A stretch of 64,000 nucleotides of DNA from Archivesica marissinica (Eukaryota > Mollusca > Bivalvia > Venerida > Vesicomyidae), in the NCBI GenBank assembly GCA_014843695.1, contig CM026398.1:51685834-51749833 (forward strand), written 5' to 3'. Below the pieces are notes generated by a model. It saw nothing but the letters and a program-made list of their open reading frames with translations, was not told the origin of the DNA and did no database searches. The first letter of the stretch is position 1, and the number at the start of each line of letters is the position of its first letter. The position numbers and the translations under genes are program-made. Positions 47,036 through 58,102 of this stretch are shown here, one piece after another.

Positions 47036-47601
47036 AGCAGCATTACATCGTAATAAAGGATGTTTTGGGTAAAATATAAATACTAATGTGTGTGTGCAGA
47101 AATGATAAAATTCCAATAAATTTAAACCGCGAATTTGTTTATCAACACACGAAATGTAAACAAGCACAGCGCGCATGCGTGAAACAACAGAGCATGTAGA
47201 AAACAACGTATATATTTTGAACATGAAAGACTATATCTTCCTCTAATGTCGAACCCCTCGCGGGGATGTAGAAATGTCCCTAAAAGACTTAACTCATACC
47301 AGAGGTATGAATCAATATACCAAGTAATTTAATTAAAAAGACAACGTGGGACAAATGGGAACGATGCATTCCGAATGTAAACAAGTGCGGATGATGCATT
47401 CCGGTTGTAAACAAGTGCGTGACCGATCGACTCGGAAAGTCCTATTTTCAGTTTCGAGTTTGTTTTATCGCAAAAAAACACTGTTTACCAAATGAACATA
47501 AGCATACAAAGTATAATGTTAGAATGTGTAGCAGCATTGCTACCCATACGTAAAATTTGAATTTTTCAAATATCTTTTATTTCATACGATGTAATGCTGC
47601 T
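47036..47601. mobile_element. TTAA-flanked inverted-repeat element, about 566 bp
   Basis: AGCAGCATTACATCGTA at 47036-47052 and its complement at 47585-47601, each bordered by TTAA (47032-47035, 47602-47605). TTAA duplications occur in piggyBac and Kolobok elements; the ends lack CCC, so Kolobok-like is possible. The interior holds a retroposon 3' fragment (47243-47278). No transposase. Confidence 0.8.
47243..47278 (-). mobile_element. SINE2/LINE 3'-end fragment
   Basis: On the minus strand CTACATCCCCGCGAGGGG TTCGACATTAGAGG matches the 3' ends of the LINE at 21875-21912 and of SINE family 2. Confidence 0.7.
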
Positions 47602-47872
47602 TTAAGTAGCCAGCCAAGGGAATCTCAGACAGATCTTAGATCGGTTAAGGTCAGACGGATTTGGCAAGAGAGATTCTTGAATGTTGTTTGATAGTGATGT
47701 TTTGCTTTTCACTTGATTCTGTGTTTGTGTGTGCACCAGATGTGTCTGAAGTGCACTATTGTTTTCCCCCATACAATTATTGATTTCCTTTACAAGAGCA
47801 AAATGATATACATTGTTTATACCGTTTTGGAAAGACTGGTTAGTTTTGACATTTCGAAAAATCATCACTTGA

Positions 47873-48334
47873 CAGGGCCGTTGCTGGAGCTATTTTGATG
47901 ATACGCACGGCCAAAATATGCTTGTTTATCGAGTGAGCATAGCGAGCGAGTACGCTAGGGGGGTCCGAGGCCATGCCCCCCGGAATTTTTTTGAAATGAG
48001 GAAGCAATTTCTTGCATTTTGTAACATACAATTGCAGGACTAAAGTTCTTACGACAATCCGAATAAAGGTATAAATTAAGGCTATATGTATAATATACAT
48101 GATATATCGCCCTTATCAATTAAACAAGCACGTAAAATAGCACAAACTAAATTTTGAGATGCACAATATTTGCAATGGGCTCAATTATTCCACCACTACA
48201 CACATCCCGGCGCCTATGTATCCCTACAAGCCCACCCCCGGGGTTTTAATGCATTTTTGGAGTTTTCATTTTTTTCGTTTTCTGAGACCAATGATACGCA
48301 CGTGCGTACTTGCGTATGCCCAGCGACGGGCCTG
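47873..48334. mobile_element. Element with CAGG...CCTG ends and 5-bp duplication
   Basis: Left CAGGGCCGTTGCTGG; right reversed CAGGCCCGTCGCTGG. CTTGA occurs immediately outside both ends (47868-47872, 48335-48339). GATACGCACG is repeated inversely and directly inside. About 462 bp, no coding capacity. Confidence 0.78.
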
Positions 48335-48432
48335 CTTGAAATGTTATTGAATGGCATTTGAGATGCTGTAAATCTGGTATTGTGTCTTGGCCCACTTTGG
48401 TATTTTCACTGTCAACAATATTGGGAGTTTTC

Positions 48433-48835
48433 TGCTTTTTAAGCCTAACTTTTTGTGGAGATTTTGTTTTCTTTGTAATTTCGGCTAAAAATGATGAAAT
48501 CTTTAATCAACCAGGACTTTTTGTAGATATTTTGTTTCCCTAGTAAGTTTGGCTAAGAATGATGAAAACTTTAATCAACCAGGACTTTTTATAGAGATTT
48601 TGTTTCCCTGGTAAGTTTGGCTAAGAATGATGAAAACTTTAATCAATCAGGACTTTTTGTAGAGATTTTGTTTCCCTGATAAGTTTGGCTAAGAATGATG
48701 AAAACTTTAATCAACTGGAACGTTTTGTAGATATTTTGTTTTTCCCTGTAATTTTGACTAACGGGGGGGATGATGAAATCTTTTTATAGAGATTTTCTTT
48801 TCTTGTAATTATGGCTAAGAATGATGAAATCTTTA
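48433..48835. repeat. 68-bp tandem repeat, about 5-6 copies
   Basis: Units with GGCTAAGAATGATGAAAACT TTAATCAACCAGGAC...GATTTTGTTTCCCTG, at 48483, 48551, 48619 and 48687, then a degenerate copy to about 48835. Confidence 0.92.
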
Positions 48836-48864
48836 TATTAATTACTGAGGTATCTGTAAATATA

Positions 48865-50378
48865 CTGAGTCAAAAAAGAAACGATACCTGGTGTTTATGT
48901 GTCTATAATTTCAACATTTATTAAGAAAATTCTTTGAAAATTCATAAGATGATAGTCCAACATGTTTGAAAGAGGAGCACATAAAGCATAATGAGCCTCC
49001 GAAACTGTCTGCTGCGTGATGACGTAATTCGTCGGACAGGGGGGGGTATAATGGAGTTTTCACACAGACGTCAATACCGAGTATGGGCACCATTTGCGTC
49101 TCTCACTGCAATGCACCGCCATCACATCGAACGGAAGAGTGTCTGAATCTCTTGCTGGTCAATATTTGTCCACTCCTGATGCAAAACATCTCTCAGTTGG
49201 TTTAACGTTACCGGCTGACGTCGTCTGACGCGGCGGTCTAACGTATCCCACAAATGTTCTATGGGTGACAAATCTGGTGACAAAGCAGGCCACGGCAGGG
49301 TTTCAATATTGTTCTGCTCCAATAATGTGGTGGAAATCCGAGCAGTATGACACCTGGCGTTGTCCTGTTGGAACAGTGTGACGTTTCTGTTGGCGTTAAA
49401 GAACGGCACAACAACTGGCGCAAGGATCTCATCACAGTACCGCTGGGCGTTTAGGTTCCCGTCCACCACTAACAGTTCAGTGCGACTGCCGAAGGTGATA
49501 CCGCCCCACGCCATAACGCTTCCGCCCCCGAACAGATCGACCTGACGTACACATGCGTCGGCGTAACGTTCACCGCGTCTGCGATATACCCGCTCTCTGC
49601 CATCCGCTCGACGCAAACAGAACCGCGATTCATCGCTAAACATCACCGAATTCCACTGTAACCGAGTCCAGCGAGCACGTTCCGTCGTCCATTCCCGCCC
49701 TACGTCATGGTGACGTCGTGTCAGGATGGGTACAACGTATGGCCGATAGGCATGAATGCCACGTTCACCGAGCCGGTTCCTGACTGTTTGTGCACTGATG
49801 CGATTGTTGGTCATCCCAGGAGTAACGGCAGCTGTGTGTGTAGCAGGTAGGAACCGGTCACGTAAATGTGACGTCCGAATGTGACGGTCCTGTTCACGCG
49901 TCGTCACACGTGGTCAACCAGATCTTGGACGGTCGTCCACCGATCCATGTGTTCGATAACGTCGAAGTAGACGTGTTATCGTGATCCGCGTAACCCCGAG
50001 TCGATTTGCGACGTCACGCTGACGTAAACCGCCGTCAATCATGCCAATGGCACGCATTCTCTGGCGGTTTAGCCTAGGCATTTTGTTAGAGGTAACAATG
50101 GGTATGTAAGGTGTTTTTCCTCGATGATAATGCAATACTAGTACAATAAACCGGTTTTCCGAATTGTACATGTGTAGGAAGTTGTCTTTGTTGAGGAGCA
50201 CGTGCAAATCGGAAATTCGGCGTTCCAGGATTATCGGGTGTTTATTTACCTGTGTTTATGGTTGGCTGACGTTGCAATAAGATACACGGTACTGATACGT
50301 AATAATATATTAAACCTTTCTATGGTTTTATCCGTTTTACGTCATTTTTAGTTTGGTATCGTTTCTTTTTTGACTCAG
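48865..50378 (-). mobile_element. Complete Tc1-like transposon with perfect 24-bp inverted repeats
   Basis: CTGAGTCAAAAAAGAAACGA TACC at 48865-48888 and its exact complement at 50355-50378. TA target duplication on both sides (48863-48864, 50379-50380), within TATA. 1514 bp with a single transposase on the minus strand. Perfect termini indicate recent insertion. Confidence 0.96.
49071..50081 (-). pseudogene. Tc1-like transposase (DD34E), two in-frame TGA stops
   Basis: From ATG at 50081 the frame runs 336 codons to TGA at 49071, the usual Tc1 length. N-terminal helix-turn-helix: RAIGMIDGGLRQRDVANRLG then TRITITRLLRRYR. The core has VMFSDESRFC (first Asp), GGGSVMAWGGI, LFQQDNARCHTAR (second Asp) and SPDLSPIEHLWD (Glu, 34 residues later). 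The C-terminus GAHTRY is typical. In-frame TGA codons at 49914-49916 (after DDRPRSG) and about 49122-49124 (after LFRSM) fall where related proteins have Arg, so each is probably CGA to TGA. No frameshifts. Confidence 0.93.
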
Positions 50379-50404
50379 TATATAAGGAGGAACAGTGGTT
50401 GTGT

Positions 50405-50500
50405 CATTAGGCAAAACACATTAATCCACAAGTCCCTCTTCTCTCTCCCTCTTGGTGGTGGATTCCATCAGGAAAGAAGCCTGGTTTTTTAGTTTAATCA
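50405..50500 (+). mobile_element. SINE family 4 fragment
   Basis: TTAGGCAAAACACATTAATCC then TCCCTCTTGGTGGTGGATTC CATCAGGAAAGAAGCC matches the middle of family 4. Head and tail missing. Confidence 0.65.
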
Positions 50501-51016
50501 TATTTTATTGCTCGATTAGTTTTTTTTACATATATACATGTGAATACAAACATGACAAATTAAAGAAAAGCAAACGGGTCGGGCCACAAGTTCTAGCAAC
50601 ATTAGTTACGGCCCTTCCCGAAGCCTGGAGAGATGTTAAACTATAAGTATGGTTAAGAGCCTTTTTTCACAATTGAAGGGAACAAATTTTTTTTAATGTG
50701 TATGATGTAAACTAATATAATGGTAAAAAATATCTTGAGAATTTCAGAAGAATATCATTATGTGAACCCATGACCTCTGGATTAGTAGTTCTGTCCACTC
50801 CTGACCCAGTTACATGACCTACTATAATGTTGGGATTGATGAATTAGGCAACAATAGTCACTGCCTATGGTATGAGCATTTGATAATATGCAGATCTGCA
50901 GAAGAAACATCACAAATCAAAAATAATTACTCCATCCATGGGTGATTCAAAAAACAGAATCCAAATAAAGAAGCCAACGACTAATACTATTATTGTTATG
51001 TAATCCCTATTGACCC
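50501..51016. other. No feature recognised
   Basis: Unassigned AT-rich DNA. Confidence 0.45.
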
Positions 51017-51221
51017 TTAACCTGCCAAATAATATGGACGGAATGTGCAAACAACATAGATCCAGATCCGTATCTATGTAGTTTACTATTCAGACAAGTG
51101 TTTTATCTGCATTATCCGAGTAACAAACAGCAAAGAGCCTGATCAGATTGCACGTTTTGTGTCATCTGAACTGGCTCTCAGCTGTTTGCAAAAGTGACTT
51201 CATTTGTGATTAGCAGGTTAA
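51017..51221. mobile_element. TTAA MITE family 3/4, sharing its right TTAA with a family 1 MITE
   Basis: TTAACCTGCCAAAT...GATTAGCAGGTTAA, about 205 bp. Its right TTAA (51218-51221) is also the left TTAA of the next element. Confidence 0.85.
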
Positions 51222-51458
51222 CCCTTTCAACACCACAGACCTCTAAATAGGCTTACAAAAAGTGTAGATCCAGATGAGCCGGCTCGTGACGAGCCGTCTC
51301 ATCAGGATCTGCACTTTTTGCCAGTGATATGACTATTTTTAGACATAATTACCCATTTTGATAAATGAACTTGTCCAAATGTGATTTTCTGATTCATTTA
51401 TTGGTTTATGAATATCATGGACCAGTCCATGTGAGTTACTTGGTGTTGAAAGGGTTAA
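51218..51458. mobile_element. TTAA MITE family 1, complete copy
   Basis: TTAACCCTTTCAACACCACA...TGGTGTTGAAAGGGTTAA, 241 bp. Perfect hairpin: GAGCCGGCTCGTGACGAGCC GTCTC. Confidence 0.93.
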
Positions 51459-51594
51459 GGCACAGCATTGATAATTATATTTCATAATTATTGATCAAAT
51501 ACGGAACCACCGACAAGTCATTACGTACAAACAAATTTGTGCTTATATATATTTTATTCCACATCTGTATTCATACAGACATTTGGTCAAAACT

Positions 51595-51694
51595 TTATCC
51601 CCCCCTCATCCGAAAACCCCTCTAAGCCGAAAACCCCTCCAAACCGAACTTCTCTTCCGGTCCGGAAGCCGTTCGGTTTAGAGGGGTTTCACTG
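51595..51694. mobile_element. Remnant of a TA-type MITE (CAGTGAAACC end)
   Basis: The right end reversed reads CAGTGAAACCCCTCTAAACC, next to TA. AACCGAACTTCTCTTCCGG pairs with the following GTCCGGAAGCCGTTCGGTT. A second similar end, CAGTAAAACCTCTCTAAGCC, is at 51967-51986. Tc1/mariner or pogo-like by termini only. Confidence 0.6.
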
Positions 51695-52007
51695 TATTCA
51701 TTATTTAACAGTCTCCAGTGATTATTAATTTGACATGACTATATTGACAGTTTGTAACATAAACCAATGGACTGATTTAATTTCTGAACAGATTGTATTT
51801 CCTGAAATGCTACTGGCTACTGAGCCACTTTCTTACAAAATACCCTTTCTGACCCCAGTCTTATAACCGAGCCATAGCAAAATACTTCAGATTTCCAATG
51901 GCATCTGGGCATTGTTTTATCACCATCCCCTTATAGAAAACCCTGACTTGGTAGAATATCTTATACAGTAAAACCTCTCTAAGCCGAACAGCCACCGGAC
52001 AAGAGGT
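51695..52007. other. No gene; contains a MITE end at 51967
   Basis: Apart from the CAGTAAAACC end this stretch is unassigned. Confidence 0.45.
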
Positions 52008-52190
52008 AAAATAGACCAATTGATCAGAAAATTACATTTGGACCAGTTCATTTTACAAAATGGGTAATTTTGTCTGAAAATAGTAATATTACTGGCAAAA
52101 AATGCAGATCCTGATGAGATGGCTCGTGACTCATCTGGATCTACACTTTTTGTAAGACTATTTAGAGGTCTGTGGTATTGAAAGGGTTAA
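52008..52190. mobile_element. TTAA MITE family 1, left-truncated
   Basis: Starts within the family at ATAGACCAATTGATCAG and ends GTGGTATTGAAAGGGTTAA. The left terminus is missing. Confidence 0.85.
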
Positions 52191-52192
52191 AC

Positions 52193-52434
52193 TGCAGGTT
52201 CGATCCCCCGTCTGACCATAATAAAATTAACAGTCTTTCAGATGGGACTTTAATCCGAGGTCTCGTGTCAGTGCTTTACAACCATACACGTAAAAGAACC
52301 AGAGGAGACTCTGGAATGGGTCTCTGTCTGTATCATTGCACTATCCTCCAACAATCTAAAATGACTAATCTCTTCAGGAGGCATCGCTCATATGGGCAAC
52401 TGGTAGCGACGATAAATAAACGTAAAACACACAC
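52193..52434 (+). mobile_element. SINE family 1, 5'-truncated, inserted at a MITE end
   Basis: Begins at the B box (CAGGTTCGATCCCCCGTCTG) and runs to AATAAACGTAAAACACACAC. AAAGGGTTAAAC (52181-52192) and AAAGAGTTAAAC (52435-52446) form an 11/12 target duplication. Confidence 0.88.
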
Positions 52435-52597
52435 AAAGAGTTAAACAACAAGCGGAGGCATATTGCGTAGCAGTTCTCATGGCTTTGATCCTGAAATCTG
52501 GTTGATAAAATGGACACCAGACACATGTTCATATTCAAGTTGAAAATATTTCAGTGTCGGAGTGCTTTCTTTTCTGAAACATAATTATGGATACCAT

Positions 52598-55500
52598 TTA
52601 ACCCTTTCCCTCATAGAAACATCTCTTGTCGCCATTACCAATACGACATACATTAACCCGTTCCCTCATAGAAACATCTCTTGTCGCCATTACCAATACG
52701 ACATACATTAACCCGTTCCCTCATAGAAACATCTCTTGTCGCCATTACCAATACGACATACATTAACCCTTTCCCTCATAGAAGCACCTCTTGCCGCCAT
52801 TACCAATACGACATACATTAACCCGTTCCCTCATAGAAGCATCTCTTGCCGCCATTACCAATACGACATACATTAACCCGTTCCCTCATAGAAGCACCTC
52901 TTGCCGCCATTACCAATACGACATACATTAACACTTTCCCTCATAGAAGCACCTCTTGCCGCCATTACCAATACGACATACATTAACCCTTTCCCTCATA
53001 GAAGCATCTCTTGCCGCCATTACCAATACGACATACATTAACACTTTCCCTCATAGAAGCACCTCTTGCCGCCATTACCAATACGACATACATTAACACT
53101 TTCCCTCATAGAAGCATCTCTTGCCGCCATTACCAATACGACATACATTAACCCTTTCCCTCATAGAAGCACCTCTTGCCGCCATTACCAATACGACATA
53201 CATTAACCCTTTCCCTCATAGAAGCACCTCTTGTCGCCATTACCAATACGACATACATTAACACTTTCACTCATAGAAGCATCTCTTGCCGCCATTACCA
53301 ATACGACATACATTAACACTTTCCCTCATAGAAGCATCTCTTGCCGCCATTACCAATACGACATACATTAACCCTTTCCCTCATAGAAGCATCTCTTTCC
53401 GCCGTTACCAATGCGACATACATTAACCCTTTCCCTCATAGAAGCATCTCTTGCCGCCATTACCAATACGACATACATTAACCCTTTCCCTCATAGAAGC
53501 ACCTCTTGTCGCCATTACCAATACGACATACATTAACCCTTTCCCTCATAGAAGCACCTCTTGTCGCCATTACCAATACGACATACATTAACACTTTCCC
53601 TCATAGAAGCACCTCTTGATGCCATTACCAATACGACATACATTAACCCTTTCCCTCATAGAAGCACCTCTTGCCGCCATTACCAATACGACATACATTA
53701 ACACTTTCCCTCATAGAAGCACCTCTTGCCGCCATTACCAATACGACATACATTAACCCTTTCCCTCATAGAAGCACCTCTTGATGCCATTACCAATACG
53801 ACATACATTAACACTTTCCCTCATAGAAGCACCTCTTGACGCCATTACCTATACGACATACATTAACACTTTCCCTCATAGAAGCACCTCTTGTCGCCAC
53901 TACCAATACGACATACATTAACCCTTTCCCTCATAGAAGCACCTCTTGTCGCCATTACCAATACGACATACATTAACACTTTCCCTCATAGAAGCACCTC
54001 TTGTCGCCATTACCAATACGACATACATTAACCCTTTCCCTCATAGAAGCACCTCTTGTCGCCATTACCAATACGACATACATTAACACTTCCCCTCATA
54101 GAAGCACTTCTTGTCGCCATTACCAATACGACATACATTAACCCTTTCCCTCATAGAAGCACCTCTTGATGCCATTACCAATACGACATACATTAACACT
54201 TTCCCTCATAGAAGCACCTCTTGACGCCATTACCTATACGACATACATTAACACTTTCCCTCATAGAAGCACCTCTTGATGCCATTACCAATACGACATA
54301 CATTACCCTTTCCCTCATAGAAGCACCTCTTGATGCCATTACCAATGCGGCATACATTAACCCTTTCCCTCATAGAAGCACCTCTTGTCGCCATTACCAA
54401 TACGACATACATTAACACTTTCCCTCATATAAGCATCTCTTGCCGCCATTACCAATGCGACATACATTAACCCTTTCCCTCATAGAAGCATCTCTTTCCG
54501 CCGTTACCAATGCGACATACATTAACCCTTTCCCTCATAGAAGCATCTCTTGCCGCCATTACCAATATGACATACATTAACCCTTTCCCTCATAGAAGCA
54601 CCTCTTGCCACCATTACGACATACATTAACCCTTTCCCTCATAGAAGTATCTCTTGCCGCCATTACCAATGCGACATACATTAACCCTTTCCCTCATAGA
54701 AGCACCTCTTGCCGCCATTACCAATGCGACATACATTAACCCTTTCCCCTCATAGAAGCATCTCTTGACGCCATTACCAATACGACATACATTAACCCTT
54801 TCCCTCATAGAAGCATCTCTTGACACCATTACCAATACGACATACATTAACCCTTTCCCTCATAGAAGCATCTCTTGACACCATTACCAATACGACATAC
54901 ATTAACCCTTTCCCTCATAGAAGCATCTCTTGACACCATTACCAATACGACATACATTAACCCTTTCCCTCATAGAAGCATCTCTTGACACCATTACCAA
55001 TACGACATACATTAACCCTTTCCCTCATAGAAGCATCTCTTGACACCATTACCAATACGACATACATTAACCCTTTCCCTCATAGAAGCATCTCTTGACA
55101 CCATTACCAATACGACATACATTAACCCTTTCCCTCATAGAAGCATCTCTTGACACCATTACCAATACGACATACATTAACCCTTTCCCTTATAGAAGCA
55201 TCTCTTGCCGCCATTACCAATGAGACATACATTAACCCGTTCCCTCATAGAAGCATCTCTTGACACCATTACCAATACAACATACATTAACACTTTCACT
55301 CATAGAAGCACCTCTTGATGCCATTACCAATACGACATACATTAACCCTTTTCCTCATAGAAGCACCTCTTGCCGCCATTACCAATGCGGCATACATTAA
55401 CCCTTTCCCTCATAGAAGCACCTCTTGTCGCCATTACCAATACGACATACATTAACACTTTCCCTCATAGAAGCATCTCTTGCCGCCATTACCAATGCGA

Positions 55501-56379
55501 CATACATTAACCCTTTCCCTCATAGAAGCATCTCTTTCCGCCGTTACCAATGCGACATACATTAACCCTTTCCCTCATAGAAGCATCTCTTGCCGCCATT
55601 ACCAATATGACATACATTAACCCTTTCCCTCATAGAAGCACCTCTTGCCACCATTACGACATACATTAACCCTTTCCCTCATAGAAGTATCTCTTGCCGC
55701 CATTACCAATGCGACATACATTAACCCTTTCCCTCATAGAAGCACCTCTTGCCGCCATTACCAATGCGACATACATTAACCCTTTCCCTCATAGAAGCAT
55801 CTCTTGCCGCCGTTACCAATACGACATACATTAACACTTTCCCTCATAGAAGCACTTCTTGTCGCCATTACCAATACGACATACATTAACACTTTCCCTC
55901 ATAGAAGCATCTCTTGCCGCCATTACCAATGCGACATACATTAACCCTTTCCCTCATAGAAGCATCTCTTTCCGCCGTTACCAATGCGACATACATTAAC
56001 CCTTTCCCTCATAGAAGCATCTCTTGCCGCCATTACCGATGCGACATACATTAACCCTTTCCCTCATAGAAGCATCTCTTGACACCATTACCAATACGAC
56101 ATACATTAACCCTTTCCCTCATAGAAGCATCTCTTGACACCATTACCAATACGACATACATTAACCCTTTCCCTCATAGAAGCATCTCTTGCCGCCATTA
56201 CCAATGCGACATACATTAACCCGTTCCCTCATAGAAGCATCTCTTGACACCATTACCAATACGACATACATTAACCCTTTCCCTCATAGAAGCATCTCTT
56301 GACACCATTACCAATACGACATACATTAACCCTTTCCCTCATAGAAGCATTTCTTGCCGCCATTACCAATACGACATAC
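52598..56379. repeat. 55-bp satellite made of the left end of MITE family 2, about 68 copies
   Basis: Each unit is TTAACCCTTTCCCTCATAGA AGCACCTCTTGCCGCCATTA CCAATACGACATACA, which is the first 55 bp of the MITE at 34907. Variants include GCATCTC, TTGACACC and a 9-bp deleted CCACCATTACGAC form; a multi-unit block with that form recurs at about 54420-54740 and 55460-55780. The last unit continues into the MITE body (CATTGACAATGTTC). Confidence 0.97.
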
Positions 56380-56549
56380 ATTGACAATGTTCATAATAAA
56401 GGCCAGAATCTCATGTAGTGCCAGTAATATCTTATGGAGGTGGGATAGATATGGCGACTACTTATCCACTGCATGATAGCTAAATGGCTATCGTTTGTAT
56501 GGAGATATAATAGTATATTAACCTAAATCTCTATGAAGGAAAGGGTTAA
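56380..56549. mobile_element. MITE family 2 body between its two amplified ends
   Basis: TTGACAATGTTCATAATAAA through GATATGGCGACTACTTATCC to GAAGGAAAGGGTTAA, matching the interior and right end of the 34907 copy, with a small deletion of GTAGTAGCCAAACCA. Confidence 0.93.
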
Positions 56550-56970
56550 ATGGCTGTCGTTTGTATGGAGATATAATAGTATATTAACCTAAATCTCTAT
56601 GAAGGAAAGGGTTAAATGGCTGTCGTTTGTATGGAGATATAATAGTATATTAACCTAAATCTCTATGAAGGAAAGGGTTAAATGGCTGTTGTTTGTATGG
56701 AGATATAATAGTATATTAACCTAGTATATTAACCTAAATCTCTATCAAGGAAAGGGTTAAATGGCTGTTGTTTGTATGGAGATATAATAGTATATTAACC
56801 TAGTATATTAACCTAAATCTCTATGAAGGAAAGGGTTAAATGGCTGTCGTTTGTATGGAGATATAATAGTATATTAACCTAAATCTCTATGAAGGAAAGG
56901 GTTAAATGGCTGTCGTTTGTATGGAGATATAATAGTATATTAACCTAAATCTTTATGAAGGAAAGGGTTG
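56550..56970. repeat. 66/79-bp satellite made of the right end of MITE family 2, 6 extra copies
   Basis: Units of ATGGCTGTCGTTTGTATGGA...CTCTATGAAGGAAAGGGTTAA end at 56615, 56681, 56760, 56839, 56905 and about 56970. Two are 79 bp through an internal CTAGTATATTAAC duplication. Confidence 0.96.
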
Positions 56971-57177
56971 AACACAATTAAAAACATTTTTTTAGCACTC
57001 ATTTATAAGACAGGAAGCCACTTTGAGGCCATAATCTGGTTGTAAATAACTTGTCTTATAGGTGAGTATGGATGGTAGTTTGGCATAAAATGCTACCCTA
57101 CATTGCTGATGCAAACATCCATATCAACAATCCCATTAATTAAAGGAAGCGTTGATGCATAATTATGTAATAGGCCT

Positions 57178-57345
57178 AAACAAATTTATTTTAGCTCAAA
57201 TAATTGAAGCAAGTTCTCACAGCATTAATTTAATCGTTAAAAAAACCTCATTCCTGATGGAATCAATAAAGCCATGAGGGAGAGAGAAGATGCAATGTCG
57301 GAATTAGACGTTTTGTCTAATGAAAGTGGGGCTCAAGCACACAAT
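57178..57345 (-). mobile_element. SINE family 4 fragment
   Basis: Contains the minus-strand tail CTAAAATAAATTTGT and GATTCCATCAGGAATGAGG; the tRNA-like head is lost at the junction with the 79-bp repeat. Confidence 0.75.
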
Positions 57346-57825
57346 CCTCGGTTACTAAGGAGACACTATATGCACTGCACCAGGGAAGCTCCACAGTGGT
57401 TATGGTAAGACTCAAGCACACAACCCTTGGTTACTAAGCAGACACTATATGTACTGCACCAGGGAAGCTCCACAGTTGTTCTGGTAAGACTCAAGCACAA
57501 AACCCTTGGTTACTAAGCAGACACTATATGTACTGCACCAGGGAAGCTCCACAGTTGTTCTGGTAAGACTCAAGCACACAACCCTTGGTTACTAAGCAGA
57601 CACTATATGTACTGCACCAGGGAAGCTCCACAGTTGTTCTGGTAAGACTCAAGCACACAACCCTTGGTTACTAAGCAGACACTATATGCACTACACCAGG
57701 GAAGCTCCACAGTTGTTCTGGTAAGATTTGAGCACAAAACCGTCGATTACTAAGGAGACACTAGATACACTGCACCAGAGAAGCTCCACAGTTGTTCTGG
57801 TTGAGCTTGAACTGGCAACACTCAG
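57330..57825. repeat. 79-bp tandem repeat, about 6 copies
   Basis: Units of GGTAAGACTCAAGCACACAA CCCTTGGTTACTAAGCAGAC...GGGAAGCTCCACAGTTGTTCT, at 57406, 57485, 57564 and so on, degenerate at both ends. Confidence 0.94.
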
Positions 57826-58102
57826 TTATGAGGCAGACAACCCTGATTGAAGTATTTAAAAATGGAATTGCAAATAACCTGTTTTCTTTAAGTGTTTATT
57901 TGTATAACTTTTATTGGTATCTGACCTTTCAACAAAACTGAGAGTTTTTTGTGCAGATGTTGTTTTGTTATGTCATGTCCCCCAAAGAAAACATAAAGAT
58001 AAAACAGTTTGTTGCTACACTTTTTGACTTCTACATGATACTGTCTGTAGGAGCCTATTAAATTTGTATAGGAAAGACATGACTGATCATAGGAATCTTA
58101 CA

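Noticed and set aside
46901..47224. 107-codon minus-strand frame
   Set aside because: It crosses the left end of a TTAA inverted-repeat element and has no recognisable domain.
52598..56379. CRISPR-like array
   Set aside because: The whole 55-bp unit is repeated, with no unique spacers, and the context is eukaryotic. It derives from a MITE end.
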